Positions 1 to 7,905 of a DNA stretch of 25,591 nt are shown here, piece after piece (within the stretch, counting starts at the first letter, position 1; each line of letters starts with the position of its first letter). Origin of the DNA: JALRBM01 sp966186595 (lineage in GTDB: Bacteria > Patescibacteriota > Saccharimonadia > Saccharimonadales > Saccharimonadaceae). The notes under the pieces were generated by a model. The model did not search any database. It worked only from the letters and a program-made list of their open reading frames with translations, and was not told where the DNA came from. The translations under genes and the position numbers were made by a program. Where the stretch lies: contig CBIFWO010000012.1 in assembly GCA_966186595.1 (NCBI GenBank), positions 1 to 25,591 on the forward strand, written 5' to 3'.

Positions 1-30
1 CCGACACCGGCTTCGGGAGGCCAGTGTCGG
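1..30 (-). terminator. Hairpin downstream of the cassette A peptide gene
   Basis: The arms at 1-7 (CCGACAC) and 24-30 (GTGTCGG) are fully complementary. The stem continues inward past one mismatch (8/23) through 9-12 and 19-22, leaving a six-base loop. It lies 21 bases beyond the stop codon of the minus-strand peptide gene, where a terminator is expected. Any T-tract would lie outside the window, so terminator function is inferred from position and stem strength. Confidence 0.6.
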
Positions 31-51
31 AACGACTGAGAGGTTGGCAGA

Positions 52-210
52 TCAGGCCGCGAAGTCCGCGTTGTCCTCGTTGCCGGTCCAGTTGCTGCGC
101 CCGATGGGCTTGCCGCCGCCCACCATCGCGGGGGCGACGTCCTCCATCAGCTGGGCGCCGAACGGGGTGGACTGGGACATCTCGGCGATCTGCGCCAGGT
201 TCGTGTTCAT
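52..210 (-). CDS. Cassette A: 52-residue GC-rich small peptide
   Basis: I do not recognise this gene. It encodes 52 residues with codons ending almost entirely in G or C, unlike the neighbouring methyltransferase gene. The start at 210 is supported by a strong ribosome binding site (GAGGGAG, seven bases before ATG) and by a near-consensus promoter upstream at 279-307. A leader hairpin (GCAGC, loop TATT, GCTGC) lies between them. The product starts MNTNLAQIAEMSQ, has a helical middle section ending in VGGG near residues 30-33, and finishes with a hydrophilic tail containing Trp41 and several Asn and Asp. The Gly-Gly preceded by Met at -4 and Leu at -12 loosely resembles a double-glycine leader of secreted peptides, but no peptidase or transporter gene is adjacent. 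There is no signal peptide and no membrane segment. The unit looks self-contained: promoter, leader, gene, hairpin. Confidence 0.7.
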   Translation of the reverse strand: MNTNLAQIAEMSQSTPFGAQLMEDVAPAMVGGGKPIGRSNWTGNEDNADFAA

Positions 211-278
211 CGTGGTGCTCCCTCGATACTCGTTTCCGGGACAACCTTACTCGGGCAGCAATAGCTGCTTAAAATATT

Positions 279-307
279 ATTATACACATTGTATACACAT
301 ACTTCAA
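279..307 (-). promoter_or_regulatory. Sigma70-type promoter of cassette A
   Basis: On the minus strand TTGAAG (307-302) and TATAAT (284-279) are separated by exactly 17 bases. The predicted transcript would start near 270 and carry a leader of about 60 bases with a small GCAGC/GCTGC hairpin. The promoter begins about 20 bases downstream of the end of the methyltransferase gene. Confidence 0.75.
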
Positions 308-325
308 TATCAGGGTTTTTAACTA

Positions 326-1060
326 TTATTTCACTAGTGTCTTGAGGTAAAGATCCACCCATTGCCGAGCCGTCAACTGCGATGGTTTTATATCAAGCGG
401 GATACCAGCTTCTTGTCGGGATGTTTTCTGAAAGAGTTTTGGCGTTGAAAAACAATCCTCAATAAATTGACGGTAGTTGATCCTCTTTTCTCGTGACAGC
501 AGTGGCTCATCACGTATTTTTACTTCGACGAGCACCGTATCCACATTGGGGTTTGGCCAAAAGTCAGTCCGAAGGAGTCGTTTTCGGATTCTCACCGTGA
601 ACCAGGGCGCAATGTATGCACCCAATTGGCCGGTGAACTTATCTGTATTGATGAGTAATTTATCAGCAAATTGCTTTTGTACGATCAAGTAGATTGCCTG
701 TGGCGGATGGCCGGTTTCTACTAATTTTCGCAGGATAGGCGAACTGAGGTGGAAGGGTATATTTGCGAAAACTTTATAGGATTCCGAGGGGAGTTGCATC
801 TGTAAAAAATCACCCTCATATACCGTCACATTTGGGTATTTTCTCATATTGACTCGTAATTTTTTCGCAGTCTGAGGTTCCGCCTCGATCGCTACAACTT
901 CGCGGCACCGTCCAGCTAGCACCGAAGAAATAACCCCGCTTCCCGCACCGATATCATACACGAGGTCACTACGCTTAATTGATGTGTGCCCAACCAGCTC
1001 CTTCACTAGGCGAGGGGAGCGAAGAAAATGCTGGGAATACTGCGAGAGGCGTTTCATCAT
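326..1060 (-). CDS. Erm/KsgA-family rRNA adenine N6-dimethyltransferase
   Basis: This is an S-adenosylmethionine-dependent rRNA adenine methyltransferase of the Erm/KsgA family, which dimethylates adenine in 23S or 16S rRNA. Visible motifs are SQHFL near the N-terminus (the QNFL-like family signature), the SAM-binding DIGAGSG around residue 40, the acidic EAEP that contacts SAM, EGDF, and the catalytic FANIPFHLS around residue 108. At about 244 residues it is closer to Erm proteins (about 245) than to KsgA (about 270), and NIPF is also Erm-like. Its true target, and so any role in macrolide resistance, cannot be read from sequence. I chose the ATG at 1060 because it lies exactly six bases after a TATACT -10 box, as in other genes here; an in-frame ATG exists at 1066. 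It is divergent from the DUF1697 gene and shares its -10 box. Confidence 0.85.
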   Translation of the reverse strand: MMKRLSQYSQHFLRSPRLVKELVGHTSIKRSDLVYDIGAGSGVISSVLAGRCREVVAIEAEPQTAKKLRVNMRKYPNVTVYEGDFLQMQLPSESYKVFANIPFHLSSPILRKLVETGHPPQAIYLIVQKQFADKLLINTDKFTGQLGAYIAPWFTVRIRKRLLRTDFWPNPNVDTVLVEVKIRDEPLLSREKRINYRQFIEDCFSTPKLFQKTSRQEAGIPLDIKPSQLTARQWVDLYLKTLVK

Positions 1061-1066
1061 GATCAT

Positions 1067-1074
1067 AGTATACT
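1067..1074. promoter_or_regulatory. Palindromic -10 box shared by two divergent leaderless genes
   Basis: AGTATACT is its own reverse complement, so it gives a TATACT -10 hexamer on both strands. On each strand exactly six bases separate the hexamer from an ATG (1081 plus, 1060 minus), placing the expected transcription start at the A of the start codon. No convincing -35 element is seen on either side; each -35 would fall inside the opposite gene. Confidence 0.65.
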
Positions 1075-1080
1075 GAAATC

Positions 1081-1620
1081 ATGACAAAATATGCTGCTTT
1101 CCTTCGAGCCATCACTCCCACCAACCCAAAAATGCACAATGATAAATTAAAAGCCGTGTTCGAGTCACTTGGGCTCAAAAATGTGCAGGCGATCATATCG
1201 AGCGGAAATGTTATCTTTGAAAGCGACGAAAGCGATACGCGTAAATTAGAGACCATTCTTGAGGAAGCTTTTCCCGCACAACTTGGCTTTAATAGCACGA
1301 CAATTATTCGCAATCTCGAACAACTTCAGGATCTCGTTTCCAAAAATCCATTTGGTGATCTGGAGCACAGTCCAAAAACATATCTCAACGTGACATTTCT
1401 AAAAAACGATCCTGAAACAAGACTGGATTTTCCTCACCGTCCCGACGGCAAACCATATGAACTCCTCGCTTTGCATGACAATGCCATTTTCAGCATCGCC
1501 GACGCATCAACCGCCAAAACACCCGACATCATGGTTTGGCTCGAGCGAAAATACGGCAAGGAAATCACCACACGCACCTGGAAAACGGTCAATCGAGTTA
1601 TTGCCAAACTTTCTAATTAA
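1081..1620 (+). CDS. DUF1697 family protein
   Basis: The 179-residue product matches the DUF1697 pattern: an N-terminal MTKYAAFLRAI segment (family form: LLRGINVGG), then KLKAVFESLGLKNVQAIISSGNVIFES, the characteristic SGNV(I/V)F strand after a helix, and a C-terminal TRTWKTVNRV segment. DUF1697 proteins are small cytosolic alpha/beta proteins of unknown function, usually 170-185 residues, so this one is full length. The start codon follows a TATACT box by six bases with no room for a ribosome binding site, which indicates a leaderless mRNA. The gene is followed after 59 bases by the polysaccharide deacetylase gene, which appears to have its own -10 box, so they need not form an operon. Confidence 0.85.
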   Translation: MTKYAAFLRAITPTNPKMHNDKLKAVFESLGLKNVQAIISSGNVIFESDESDTRKLETILEEAFPAQLGFNSTTIIRNLEQLQDLVSKNPFGDLEHSPKTYLNVTFLKNDPETRLDFPHRPDGKPYELLALHDNAIFSIADASTAKTPDIMVWLERKYGKEITTRTWKTVNRVIAKLSN

Positions 1621-1667
1621 CCAAAAGCCGTGTGACACTGATCAATTTCTCTCATCTATTTTTCATG

Positions 1668-1673
1668 TAGCAT
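1668..1673 (+). promoter_or_regulatory. -10 box for the polysaccharide deacetylase gene
   Basis: TAGCAT is followed by six bases and then ATG at 1680, the same spacing as at four other genes in the window. No -35 box or ribosome binding site is visible, consistent with leaderless transcription. Confidence 0.45.
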
Positions 1674-1679
1674 TAATGC

Positions 1680-3365
1680 ATGAAGAAATGGTTATTGTCA
1701 GTTGCAGTAGTTATTATTTTAGGGTTGATCGGATATGCTCCGACCGCGAGTGCGGCGGCAAACCTGATCGCCAATCCCAGTGTCGAGACTGGCAATACAG
1801 GAGATACCGCTCCTGCCAACTGGCAAAAGAATAAGTGGGGAACCCTGACCGCTACCTTCACCTATAAGAAAAACGAGGGATATCAATCGACGCGCAGCGT
1901 CCGCGTAGATGTCTCAAATCGTCAAAGCGGCGATGCGAAATGGTACTTTAACGCGGTCAATGTCCAGCCAAATACCGAATATACTTTTAGTGATTTCTAC
2001 AAAGCCAATGTCAAAACCAAGGCGGTTGCTGTCAGTTTTGATGCGGCTGGAGTGCCGACATATTTTGATATTGCTGTCGACATTCCTGCCTCCGCCACTG
2101 CATGGAAGCAGGTGAGTACAGAGGTCAAGACGCTCGCAAACACAAAAACGCTTAGCGTATATCATGTCATTGAAAAGAATGGCTGGCTACAGCTCGACGC
2201 GGCAAGTCTAGTGCAAAACGAAACACCGCCGCCAGCAACACCTGTTCCAAATCCTTCGCTAGAAATAGCAACTGGTAATCCCGCCATGCCTTCGTCCTGG
2301 CTCAAAAACAGCTGGGGTACAAATACACCAACCTTCGCTCACATGAACGAAGGCCACACCGGCAGCCATAGTGTGAAGGTGACTGTTGCGAACTACCAAG
2401 ATGGCGATGCGAAATGGTATTTTGAACCGCAGCCACTGGAGCGCGGCAAAGATTATCGATTTACCGCTTGGTACAAAACCAATACGGTCCCCCATGTCGT
2501 TGTTCGTTACGTCAAAGATGATGGGACGGATAGATACTTTGGTCTGCCGCGACCCGAACCGAACGGTACCCAGCAGTGGCAACAATATACCGATACTTTC
2601 ACTATGCCTACAGATGCCAAAGCGGCCAGCGTCTTCTTTTTCCTGGCGGGCAATGGCTGGGTTCAGACCGATGATTATAGTATCGAACCGTACCAGTTCA
2701 CCGGCTTTAGCCGTCCCCTTGTCAGTCTGACATTTGACGATGGGTTCGAAGAAAACGTCACGACCGTTTTGCCACGGCTTAACAATAAAGGTATGAAGTC
2801 GACCCAGTGCTACGCGACGCAATACATCGAAGGGGTTCCTGACCAACCCGACAATATTCTCGCATTTAAAAACGCCGGGCATGAAGTTTGTTCACACACC
2901 GTCTCACATCCTGCACTAACATCCCTCGACATCACCCAGCTGACCTACGAACTCACACACTCAAAGCAATATCTAGAGTCCGTCATTGGACAACCGGTTA
3001 CAACCTTCAGCTCTCCCTATGGTGACTACGATGCTGCCGTCAACACCGAGATCAAAAAATACTACCGCTCACACCGAACCGTGGATGAAGGTTATAACTC
3101 AAAGGACAACTTCAACCCTTATCGTATTCGCGTACAAAATATGCTAATGAATACCCCACTCGCGGAATTCCAAAGTTGGTTAAACAAGGCAAAGGCGGAT
3201 AAAACCTGGCTCGTGTTGGTCTATCACCGCGTCACTCCTAGCACACCCGAACAATTTGATACACTTGAGAGCGACTTTATCCAGCAGCTTGATGCACTCT
3301 CTGCGAGCAGTATCACTGTCAAAACATACAACGAGGCACTCGACGAACTCACCCCCCAGCTTTAA
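1680..3365 (+). CDS. Secreted NodB-type polysaccharide deacetylase with two N-terminal sandwich modules
   Basis: The enzyme would remove acetyl groups from a cell-surface or external polysaccharide (peptidoglycan, chitin-like or xylan-like). Residues 1-26 are a Sec signal peptide (MKKW, hydrophobic run, ASA cleavage). Residues about 28-178 and 188-335 are two copies of a CBM4/9-like beta-sandwich; both carry a NPS(V/L)E start, a central GDAKWYF segment and a NGW(L/V)Q(L/T)D end. The NodB domain fills about 344-561: TFDDG (351-355, catalytic and metal Asp), SHTVSH (405-410, metal His406 and His410), SSPYGDYD (444-451) and VYHRV (514-518). All key metal ligands are present, so it should be active. 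An export role fits an organism that remodels its own or a partner's envelope, but the substrate is not readable from sequence. Confidence 0.88.
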   Translation: MKKWLLSVAVVIILGLIGYAPTASAAANLIANPSVETGNTGDTAPANWQKNKWGTLTATFTYKKNEGYQSTRSVRVDVSNRQSGDAKWYFNAVNVQPNTEYTFSDFYKANVKTKAVAVSFDAAGVPTYFDIAVDIPASATAWKQVSTEVKTLANTKTLSVYHVIEKNGWLQLDAASLVQNETPPPATPVPNPSLEIATGNPAMPSSWLKNSWGTNTPTFAHMNEGHTGSHSVKVTVANYQDGDAKWYFEPQPLERGKDYRFTAWYKTNTVPHVVVRYVKDDGTDRYFGLPRPEPNGTQQWQQYTDTFTMPTDAKAASVFFFLAGNGWVQTDDYSIEPYQFTGFSRPLVSLTFDDGFEENVTTVLPRLNNKGMKSTQCYATQYIEGVPDQPDNILAFKNAGHEVCSHTVSHPALTSLDITQLTYELTHSKQYLESVIGQPVTTFSSPYGDYDAAVNTEIKKYYRSHRTVDEGYNSKDNFNPYRIRVQNMLMNTPLAEFQSWLNKAKADKTWLVLVYHRVTPSTPEQFDTLESDFIQQLDALSASSITVKTYNEALDELTPQL

Positions 3366-3375
3366 CTCTACGCGC

Positions 3376-3381
3376 TATAAT
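3376..3381 (+). promoter_or_regulatory. -10 box for the VOC protein gene
   Basis: TATAAT lies just after the stop codon of the deacetylase gene. Transcription would start near 3388, downstream of the ATG at 3385 and upstream of a GAGGGGG ribosome binding site. This favours translation from the ATG at 3406. Confidence 0.55.
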
Positions 3382-3405
3382 AGAATGTATAAACGAGGGG
3401 GAAGT

Positions 3406-3786
3406 ATGTTTGCGAATACAAAAGCGTTTAGCGGTTTCTCAGTTGATGATATTGAGGCAACGAAAAATTTCTACCAGGACGTTCTAGGCCTTAAGGTGGA
3501 AGAAATGACAGGAGGCATACTAATGCTTCATCTTGCATCAGGCGGGAATGTGCTACTTTACTCCAAAGATGACCATCAACCCGCCTCATTTACGGTACTT
3601 AATTTTCCCGTCGACTCGATCGACAAAGCGGTTAGCGACTTGAAAACACGTGGCGTTGTCTTCGAAAAGTATGAATATACCGACGATGATAGTATTATGC
3701 GCGGTCTTGCGAACAACATGGGACCAGATATCGCCTGGTTCAAAGATCCGGCGGGGAACATTCTCTCTGTTCTACAAGATAACTAA
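3406..3786 (+). CDS. VOC (glyoxalase/bleomycin-resistance fold) protein
   Basis: The 126-residue product has the vicinal-oxygen-chelate pattern of two beta-alpha-beta-beta-beta modules. The first is MFANTKAFSGFSVDDIEATKNFYQDVLGLKVEE, with the typical D(I/L)xxxxxFYxdvLGl signature. The second starts near FTVLNFPVDSIDKAVSDLKTRGV and ends in the usual FKDPAGNILSVLQ. Members include glyoxalases, dioxygenases and drug-binding proteins; the ligands here do not settle which, so only the fold is assigned. I chose the ATG at 3406 because GAGGGGGAAGT precedes it, and translation from an upstream codon would begin ahead of the predicted transcript start. It follows the deacetylase by 40 bases. Confidence 0.85.
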   Translation: MFANTKAFSGFSVDDIEATKNFYQDVLGLKVEEMTGGILMLHLASGGNVLLYSKDDHQPASFTVLNFPVDSIDKAVSDLKTRGVVFEKYEYTDDDSIMRGLANNMGPDIAWFKDPAGNILSVLQDN

Positions 3787-3797
3787 GCATAAGAGGT

Positions 3798-3827
3798 TTG
3801 CGAGGGCAGAACCTTGTATGGTAGGGT
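3798..3827 (+). promoter_or_regulatory. Promoter of the MscS gene
   Basis: TTGCGA (3798-3803) and TAGGGT (3822-3827) are separated by 18 bases. The -10 box is followed by exactly six bases and the ATG at 3834, so the mRNA should be leaderless. Confidence 0.55.
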
Positions 3828-3833
3828 AGAAGT

Positions 3834-4730
3834 ATGTACACGGAGGATGTGGCAAGGTTAGCGGGGGTGATTTTTGATAATGTGCTTGTTCAAGTTTCAT
3901 TGACACTGTTGGCCGCGATTATTTTACAGCTGATTTTTCGCCTTAGTATAGAGCGAATTGTGCATCAGGCAATGCGTCGCCACAAATACGCCAATCAAGT
4001 TGACGAAGAAAAGCGCGAACATACCCTCACTACCATTTTTCGCACTGCTTCGGCCGTTGTTATTTGGATTACGGCAATTATCCTCATTCTGTGGCAGCTT
4101 GATGTCAATGTCACCGCACTTATGACGGGTGCTGGAGTCGTCGGAATTATCGTAGGATTCGGTGCACAAAGTGCGATCAGAGATTTTCTCGCAGGGATAT
4201 TTGTTATTGCCGAAAATCAATATCGTGTGGGCGACATCGTCACTTTACATGCTGCCGGAAAGGATATCTCAGGCATCGTCGAAGACATCACCATTCGCAT
4301 TACCCGGCTTCGCGACCTCGATGGCAATCTGCACATCGTTCAAAATGGCGAAGCGAACATCGTCACCAATCTTTCATTTGGATACGCCAACGTTAACGTC
4401 GATATCCGCATCCCATACGAAGCGGATATCGATAAAATCGAAGCTATCATCAATGAGGTCGGTGCCGAAATGCAAAAAGACAAAACTTGGGCTCCGCACA
4501 TTTTTGAACCTATTCAATTCTTCCGCGTTGATGGTTTTGAGGATTCTGCGGTTCGTATCAAGGCACTCGGTAAGGTTGAACCGGCCATGCAATGGGATAT
4601 TGCCGGTGAATTCCGGCGTCGTTTGAAGAAATCACTTGAGAAGCACGGAGTAACCGTTCCATACCCACAAATTATCAATCGAACTCAGCAACCACAAGTG
4701 CGAAAAACGCTTAAAGTTACGAGTGGGTAA
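3834..4730 (+). CDS. mscS: Small-conductance mechanosensitive channel, MscS family
   Basis: This is a membrane channel that opens under membrane tension to release solutes on hypo-osmotic shock. The 298-residue protein has three hydrophobic segments: about 14-36, 63-90 and a pore-lining helix at about 93-125 with the alanine/glycine-rich pattern TGAGVVGIIVGFGAQSAIRD. The conserved MscS beta-domain follows (FVIAENQYRVGDIV, then GIVEDITIRITRLRDLDGNLHIVQNGE), and a C-terminal alpha/beta domain covers about 180-280. Length is close to the 286 residues of E. coli MscS. It is convergent with the antiporter gene and overlaps its 3' end by 14 bases. Both proteins serve ion and osmotic balance. Confidence 0.92.
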   Translation: MYTEDVARLAGVIFDNVLVQVSLTLLAAIILQLIFRLSIERIVHQAMRRHKYANQVDEEKREHTLTTIFRTASAVVIWITAIILILWQLDVNVTALMTGAGVVGIIVGFGAQSAIRDFLAGIFVIAENQYRVGDIVTLHAAGKDISGIVEDITIRITRLRDLDGNLHIVQNGEANIVTNLSFGYANVNVDIRIPYEADIDKIEAIINEVGAEMQKDKTWAPHIFEPIQFFRVDGFEDSAVRIKALGKVEPAMQWDIAGEFRRRLKKSLEKHGVTVPYPQIINRTQQPQVRKTLKVTSG

Positions 4731-6405
4731 CTGCTGACTTACCCAGCGCGACCAAGTGCCTCTTGCGATGCTGGGCAAAACTATCTTTGTTCAATCCATT
4801 GCGGTCAATAAACGTGCTCATCCGCTCACTCCCGGCAAAATGGGGCAGGATCACATATGCAGCGCCGTGCTCATATAATTCAGCCGCTTGGTTATAATCA
4901 TCAGCATGACACATGAATACCACTTCTGGATTATGCCGCATGACGTATTTTAGAAGTTGCATGTTGGCTGTATGATCAGATATCGTACTCACCACCAACT
5001 TTGCCTTTGCCATGTGCAGCTCAGCCAGTAGTTCACGATCAGTTGCATCACCGTACAAACATTCAATATGCTGGTGCATCAAAAACTCAATAACATCCGG
5101 ATTATAGTCAACCACAACAAAAGGTTTTTTGAGATTTTTAAACGTCTTTACAAACTCATGACCGCCTTTTTTGTACCCAAACAAAATGAGGGGATATACT
5201 TTTGCTTTGCGCTCTCGCTCTTGGACAAGCGATCGTTCAAAAATCCTTAGCGGTCTTTCCAGCTTGGAATATAGCCAATTATCATACTGCATCATATAGG
5301 TCGAAAGGGCGATCGTAATAATGGCAACGAGCGTGATCACGGCCACTAAATGTTGTCCCGCAATCCCACCCGAGGCTGCCAACACTGCTAGGACGATCGA
5401 GAATTCACTAATCTGTGAAAGGTTCACCGCCGCTTTAAAACTAGTGCGTTTAGTGTACCGCATCAGACCGAGGGCAGCCATCACGACCAGCGGCTTTAGA
5501 ATCATCACGATTGCCGAAAAGATCAGCGCTGGGCCCAGTACTGACCAGAAGTCGCCCAGGATCAATCCGCCACCCAAGACGACAAAGAAGAGAACGACAA
5601 AGAAATCCCGAAGCGGTTTTAGACGAGCACCGATCTCGGCTGCGTAGGGAAGATGGGCAAGCATCACACCGGCAAAAAGCGCCCCGATTTCAATTGAAAA
5701 CCCAGCCAAATGCACCAATGTCGCGATCCCAAAACCCCACGCAATCGCAAAAAGGAAAAGGAGCTCCTGCGACTTTGCCACAAATTTGCCAATATGCGGC
5801 AGCACCTTGACGCTCAGGAAGGTAAAGATGGCAGCCAGAACAGCACCCTTCAACACAAGTAGCCCGATCTCACCCAGTTCCAGCGTATTGCCACCCGACC
5901 CTGCGGCAACAAAAAGTAGCGCAAATGTCGCAATAATATCGTCAATCAGAATGATACCAATCGCCAGCTGTCCATGAAGACGCGTCAGCTCACGCTTGTC
6001 ACTTAGCACCTTGGCAATAATAATCGTACTACTAAAGAAAAGGCCCAGCCCCAAAAGTAGCGATTCGGTTTGATTAAATCCAAGGAGTCCTGCAGTTAAA
6101 AATCCTACGCCACCCACAGAAAGAAGCAGCCCAAGCGCCGTGAAAATGACCGGACTGCCTAGGCGTCGAATCACCGCCGCATTAAGCTCTAGACCAATAA
6201 TAAAGAGAAGAAGTGCAATGCCAATATCACTGTAAACCTCAAAGACACTTTTGTCTTCGATTAACGCCAGCAAGCCCGGTCCAACGATAATACCCGTCAG
6301 AATATGGCCAATAATCAGCGGCTGCCTAAGGACACGCATGATCACCGCAATAACCGCAGCAATCACTATCACAAGACTGAGTTGGGCAAATGCATCGACG
6401 GCCAT
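4717..6405 (-). CDS. Monovalent cation:proton antiporter (CPA2) with C-terminal RCK/TrkA-N domain
   Basis: The protein would exchange K+ or Na+ for protons across the cytoplasmic membrane. Residues about 1-385 form 12 or so membrane segments of the Na+/H+ exchanger fold, including the conserved region with GIALLLFIIGLEL and the FFSSTIIIAKVL and DDIIA segments typical of KefB/KefC/YbaL-type transporters. The C-terminal part, about 400-530, is a nucleotide-binding RCK domain (LILFGYKKGGHEFVKTF, then VVVDYNPDV and YGDATD), which usually gates these transporters through NAD(H) or other ligands. The length of 562 residues is normal for the family. A TATAAT box lies at 6441-6446, with a leader and a weak AGGAAA ribosome binding site before ATG 6405. 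The 3' end overlaps the convergent mscS gene. Ion specificity is not assigned. Confidence 0.9.
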   Translation of the reverse strand: MAVDAFAQLSLVIVIAAVIAVIMRVLRQPLIIGHILTGIIVGPGLLALIEDKSVFEVYSDIGIALLLFIIGLELNAAVIRRLGSPVIFTALGLLLSVGGVGFLTAGLLGFNQTESLLLGLGLFFSSTIIIAKVLSDKRELTRLHGQLAIGIILIDDIIATFALLFVAAGSGGNTLELGEIGLLVLKGAVLAAIFTFLSVKVLPHIGKFVAKSQELLFLFAIAWGFGIATLVHLAGFSIEIGALFAGVMLAHLPYAAEIGARLKPLRDFFVVLFFVVLGGGLILGDFWSVLGPALIFSAIVMILKPLVVMAALGLMRYTKRTSFKAAVNLSQISEFSIVLAVLAASGGIAGQHLVAVITLVAIITIALSTYMMQYDNWLYSKLERPLRIFERSLVQERERKAKVYPLILFGYKKGGHEFVKTFKNLKKPFVVVDYNPDVIEFLMHQHIECLYGDATDRELLAELHMAKAKLVVSTISDHTANMQLLKYVMRHNPEVVFMCHADDYNQAAELYEHGAAYVILPHFAGSERMSTFIDRNGLNKDSFAQHRKRHLVALGKSAVTHS

Positions 6406-6440
6406 GTTTATTTTCCTGTTTTATTTAGGTAGTAAGCACT

Positions 6441-6446
6441 ATTATA
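6441..6446 (-). promoter_or_regulatory. -10 box of the antiporter gene
   Basis: On the minus strand TATAAT overlaps the stop codon of the MFS gene and precedes the antiporter ATG by 35 bases, leaving a leader of about 29 bases. The antiporter can therefore be transcribed separately from the MFS gene upstream of it. Confidence 0.5.
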
Positions 6447-7836
6447 ACGCAGCTTCTTGCGGAGGGGGAATTGATCCCTTAGAAACAGAAAGTGGCTCTT
6501 TTAGATACTGCGCGGAAAGCTGACGATAATATTTTGATGCAAGTGCCAACAGCGTCACAATCAGCCCAATGACGCCAGTTATGATAAACACCAGCGCCAT
6601 GCCACGATCCGCACCGACCCCAAACCAGCCGCCGATCAGTCCCACACCCGCTCCAGTTGTCATGAATGGAATGAATATAAACTGTGCAATCGGTCCAATC
6701 AAGAACGCCGTCAGTGGCGACGCGGCCTGCTCTACACTCTGTGCAAATCCAAACACGCGGCCCTGTCTATGAAAAGGTACTACCTTTTGCAAAATGGTTT
6801 GCTCAGCCGCCTCAGCGTAGGGTACAAGTAGCATATAGATAAACATACCTACAGCTAACAAAATAATTGACGCCTGGAGAGGGAATAGCATTGTATCAAT
6901 CCACAAAACGACATTCACCAACAAAAGAAGGCGCAGCGGATTCTTACCAAGACCCGTCTTCGCGATAATCAACCCGCCGATAATAAACCCCGTGCTCAGA
7001 ACACCCCATAACAACCCCCAGGCCTGAACAGGCATCAATGACAACCCATATGGATCCATGAGCGACATGAACACACCACCAAGAAAATTATTGAATGTAG
7101 AGAAGAGAATAAGCGCGATCAACCCCGGAATAGCCAACACAACTTTTAACGTTCCTCTCAGATCCACCTTCTTTCCTTGAGGCTCGCCCTCAATATGAAC
7201 AATACCTTTCTCAGGGACTCTGATCCTTAATAGATGAATTATGGAAAGAGCCAGAATACCAAGTGCAATTATGAGTACGTAGAGCATCCCGCCCGCCGCT
7301 ACTAAAAGACCACTAATTACAGAGGTGATCAAAAATGATACACCGGACGCTGTTCCCACGAGGCCATTAGCCTTATCCCGTCGGTCCTCTGGAATCAAGA
7401 TCGTCACAAGCGTTGGCATTGCGATCGTACGAATATTGCCTGCAATCACTCCGATTGTCAGGATCGCGATAAATACCCACAGAGTAATACTTGCCGGATC
7501 CTTAAATACCTCGGGTGGCGCCCACAGATAAAGGAGCAGGCTAATCATGTAGAGCGCCAAAGAAACCCAGCTCGATACGATCATCATCGTCTTTTTCTTG
7601 TGATGGTCAACCAGGCTACCAAACCAAATCCCCGTACCAGCAGTCGCTACGAGGTAAAATCCCGCAATTAAGGAGGTGGTGAGTACCGACTTCGTCTCAA
7701 GGTAGGCAAAGAAAGTAATAGCAAACCACACCGTGAAATTAATCACGGAAACAAGGAGGGTATTTCCTAGGAGATGATAGAACGTCCTTAGACTCTTTGG
7801 TACGGCAAGAGTCTCACTGTTTGTTTTTTTCGCCAT
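6442..7836 (-). CDS. Major facilitator superfamily transporter, probable exporter
   Basis: The protein has about 464 residues and roughly 12 membrane segments. A cytoplasmic loop after the second segment has the MFS motif A form WFGSLVDHHKKKTMMI (family form GxLaDrxGrkr). The overall pattern resembles the MFS_3/EntS-like exporters, but the substrate cannot be inferred. I chose ATG 7836 (MAKKTNSETL) because a TATAAT box at 7852-7847 ends ten bases before it; the in-frame ATG nearer 7848 lies within that box. The last residues are rich in Ser, Pro and Glu and are probably cytoplasmic. The gene is on the same strand as the antiporter and 36 bases upstream of it. Confidence 0.88.
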   Translation of the reverse strand: MAKKTNSETLAVPKSLRTFYHLLGNTLLVSVINFTVWFAITFFAYLETKSVLTTSLIAGFYLVATAGTGIWFGSLVDHHKKKTMMIVSSWVSLALYMISLLLYLWAPPEVFKDPASITLWVFIAILTIGVIAGNIRTIAMPTLVTILIPEDRRDKANGLVGTASGVSFLITSVISGLLVAAGGMLYVLIIALGILALSIIHLLRIRVPEKGIVHIEGEPQGKKVDLRGTLKVVLAIPGLIALILFSTFNNFLGGVFMSLMDPYGLSLMPVQAWGLLWGVLSTGFIIGGLIIAKTGLGKNPLRLLLLVNVVLWIDTMLFPLQASIILLAVGMFIYMLLVPYAEAAEQTILQKVVPFHRQGRVFGFAQSVEQAASPLTAFLIGPIAQFIFIPFMTTGAGVGLIGGWFGVGADRGMALVFIITGVIGLIVTLLALASKYYRQLSAQYLKEPLSVSKGSIPPPQEAAL

Positions 7837-7846
7837 AAGTACTCTC

Positions 7847-7852
7847 ATTATA
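7847..7852 (-). promoter_or_regulatory. -10 box of the MFS gene
   Basis: TATAAT on the minus strand lies ten bases before the ATG at 7836, so the transcript would carry only about four untranslated bases. Confidence 0.5.
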
Positions 7853-7905
7853 TCAGATTCCACCTCTTAACGTCACTTTAGCATAAACATTTTTATATAC
7901 TAAAA

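Noticed and set aside
24..322. Plus-strand frames over the first 300 bases
   Set aside because: They are shifted or antisense readings of the minus-strand peptide gene, which has the promoter, ribosome binding site and hairpin.
2259..2882. 207-codon minus-strand frame inside the deacetylase gene
   Set aside because: Antisense to well-conserved modules and catalytic motifs, with no promoter or family resemblance.
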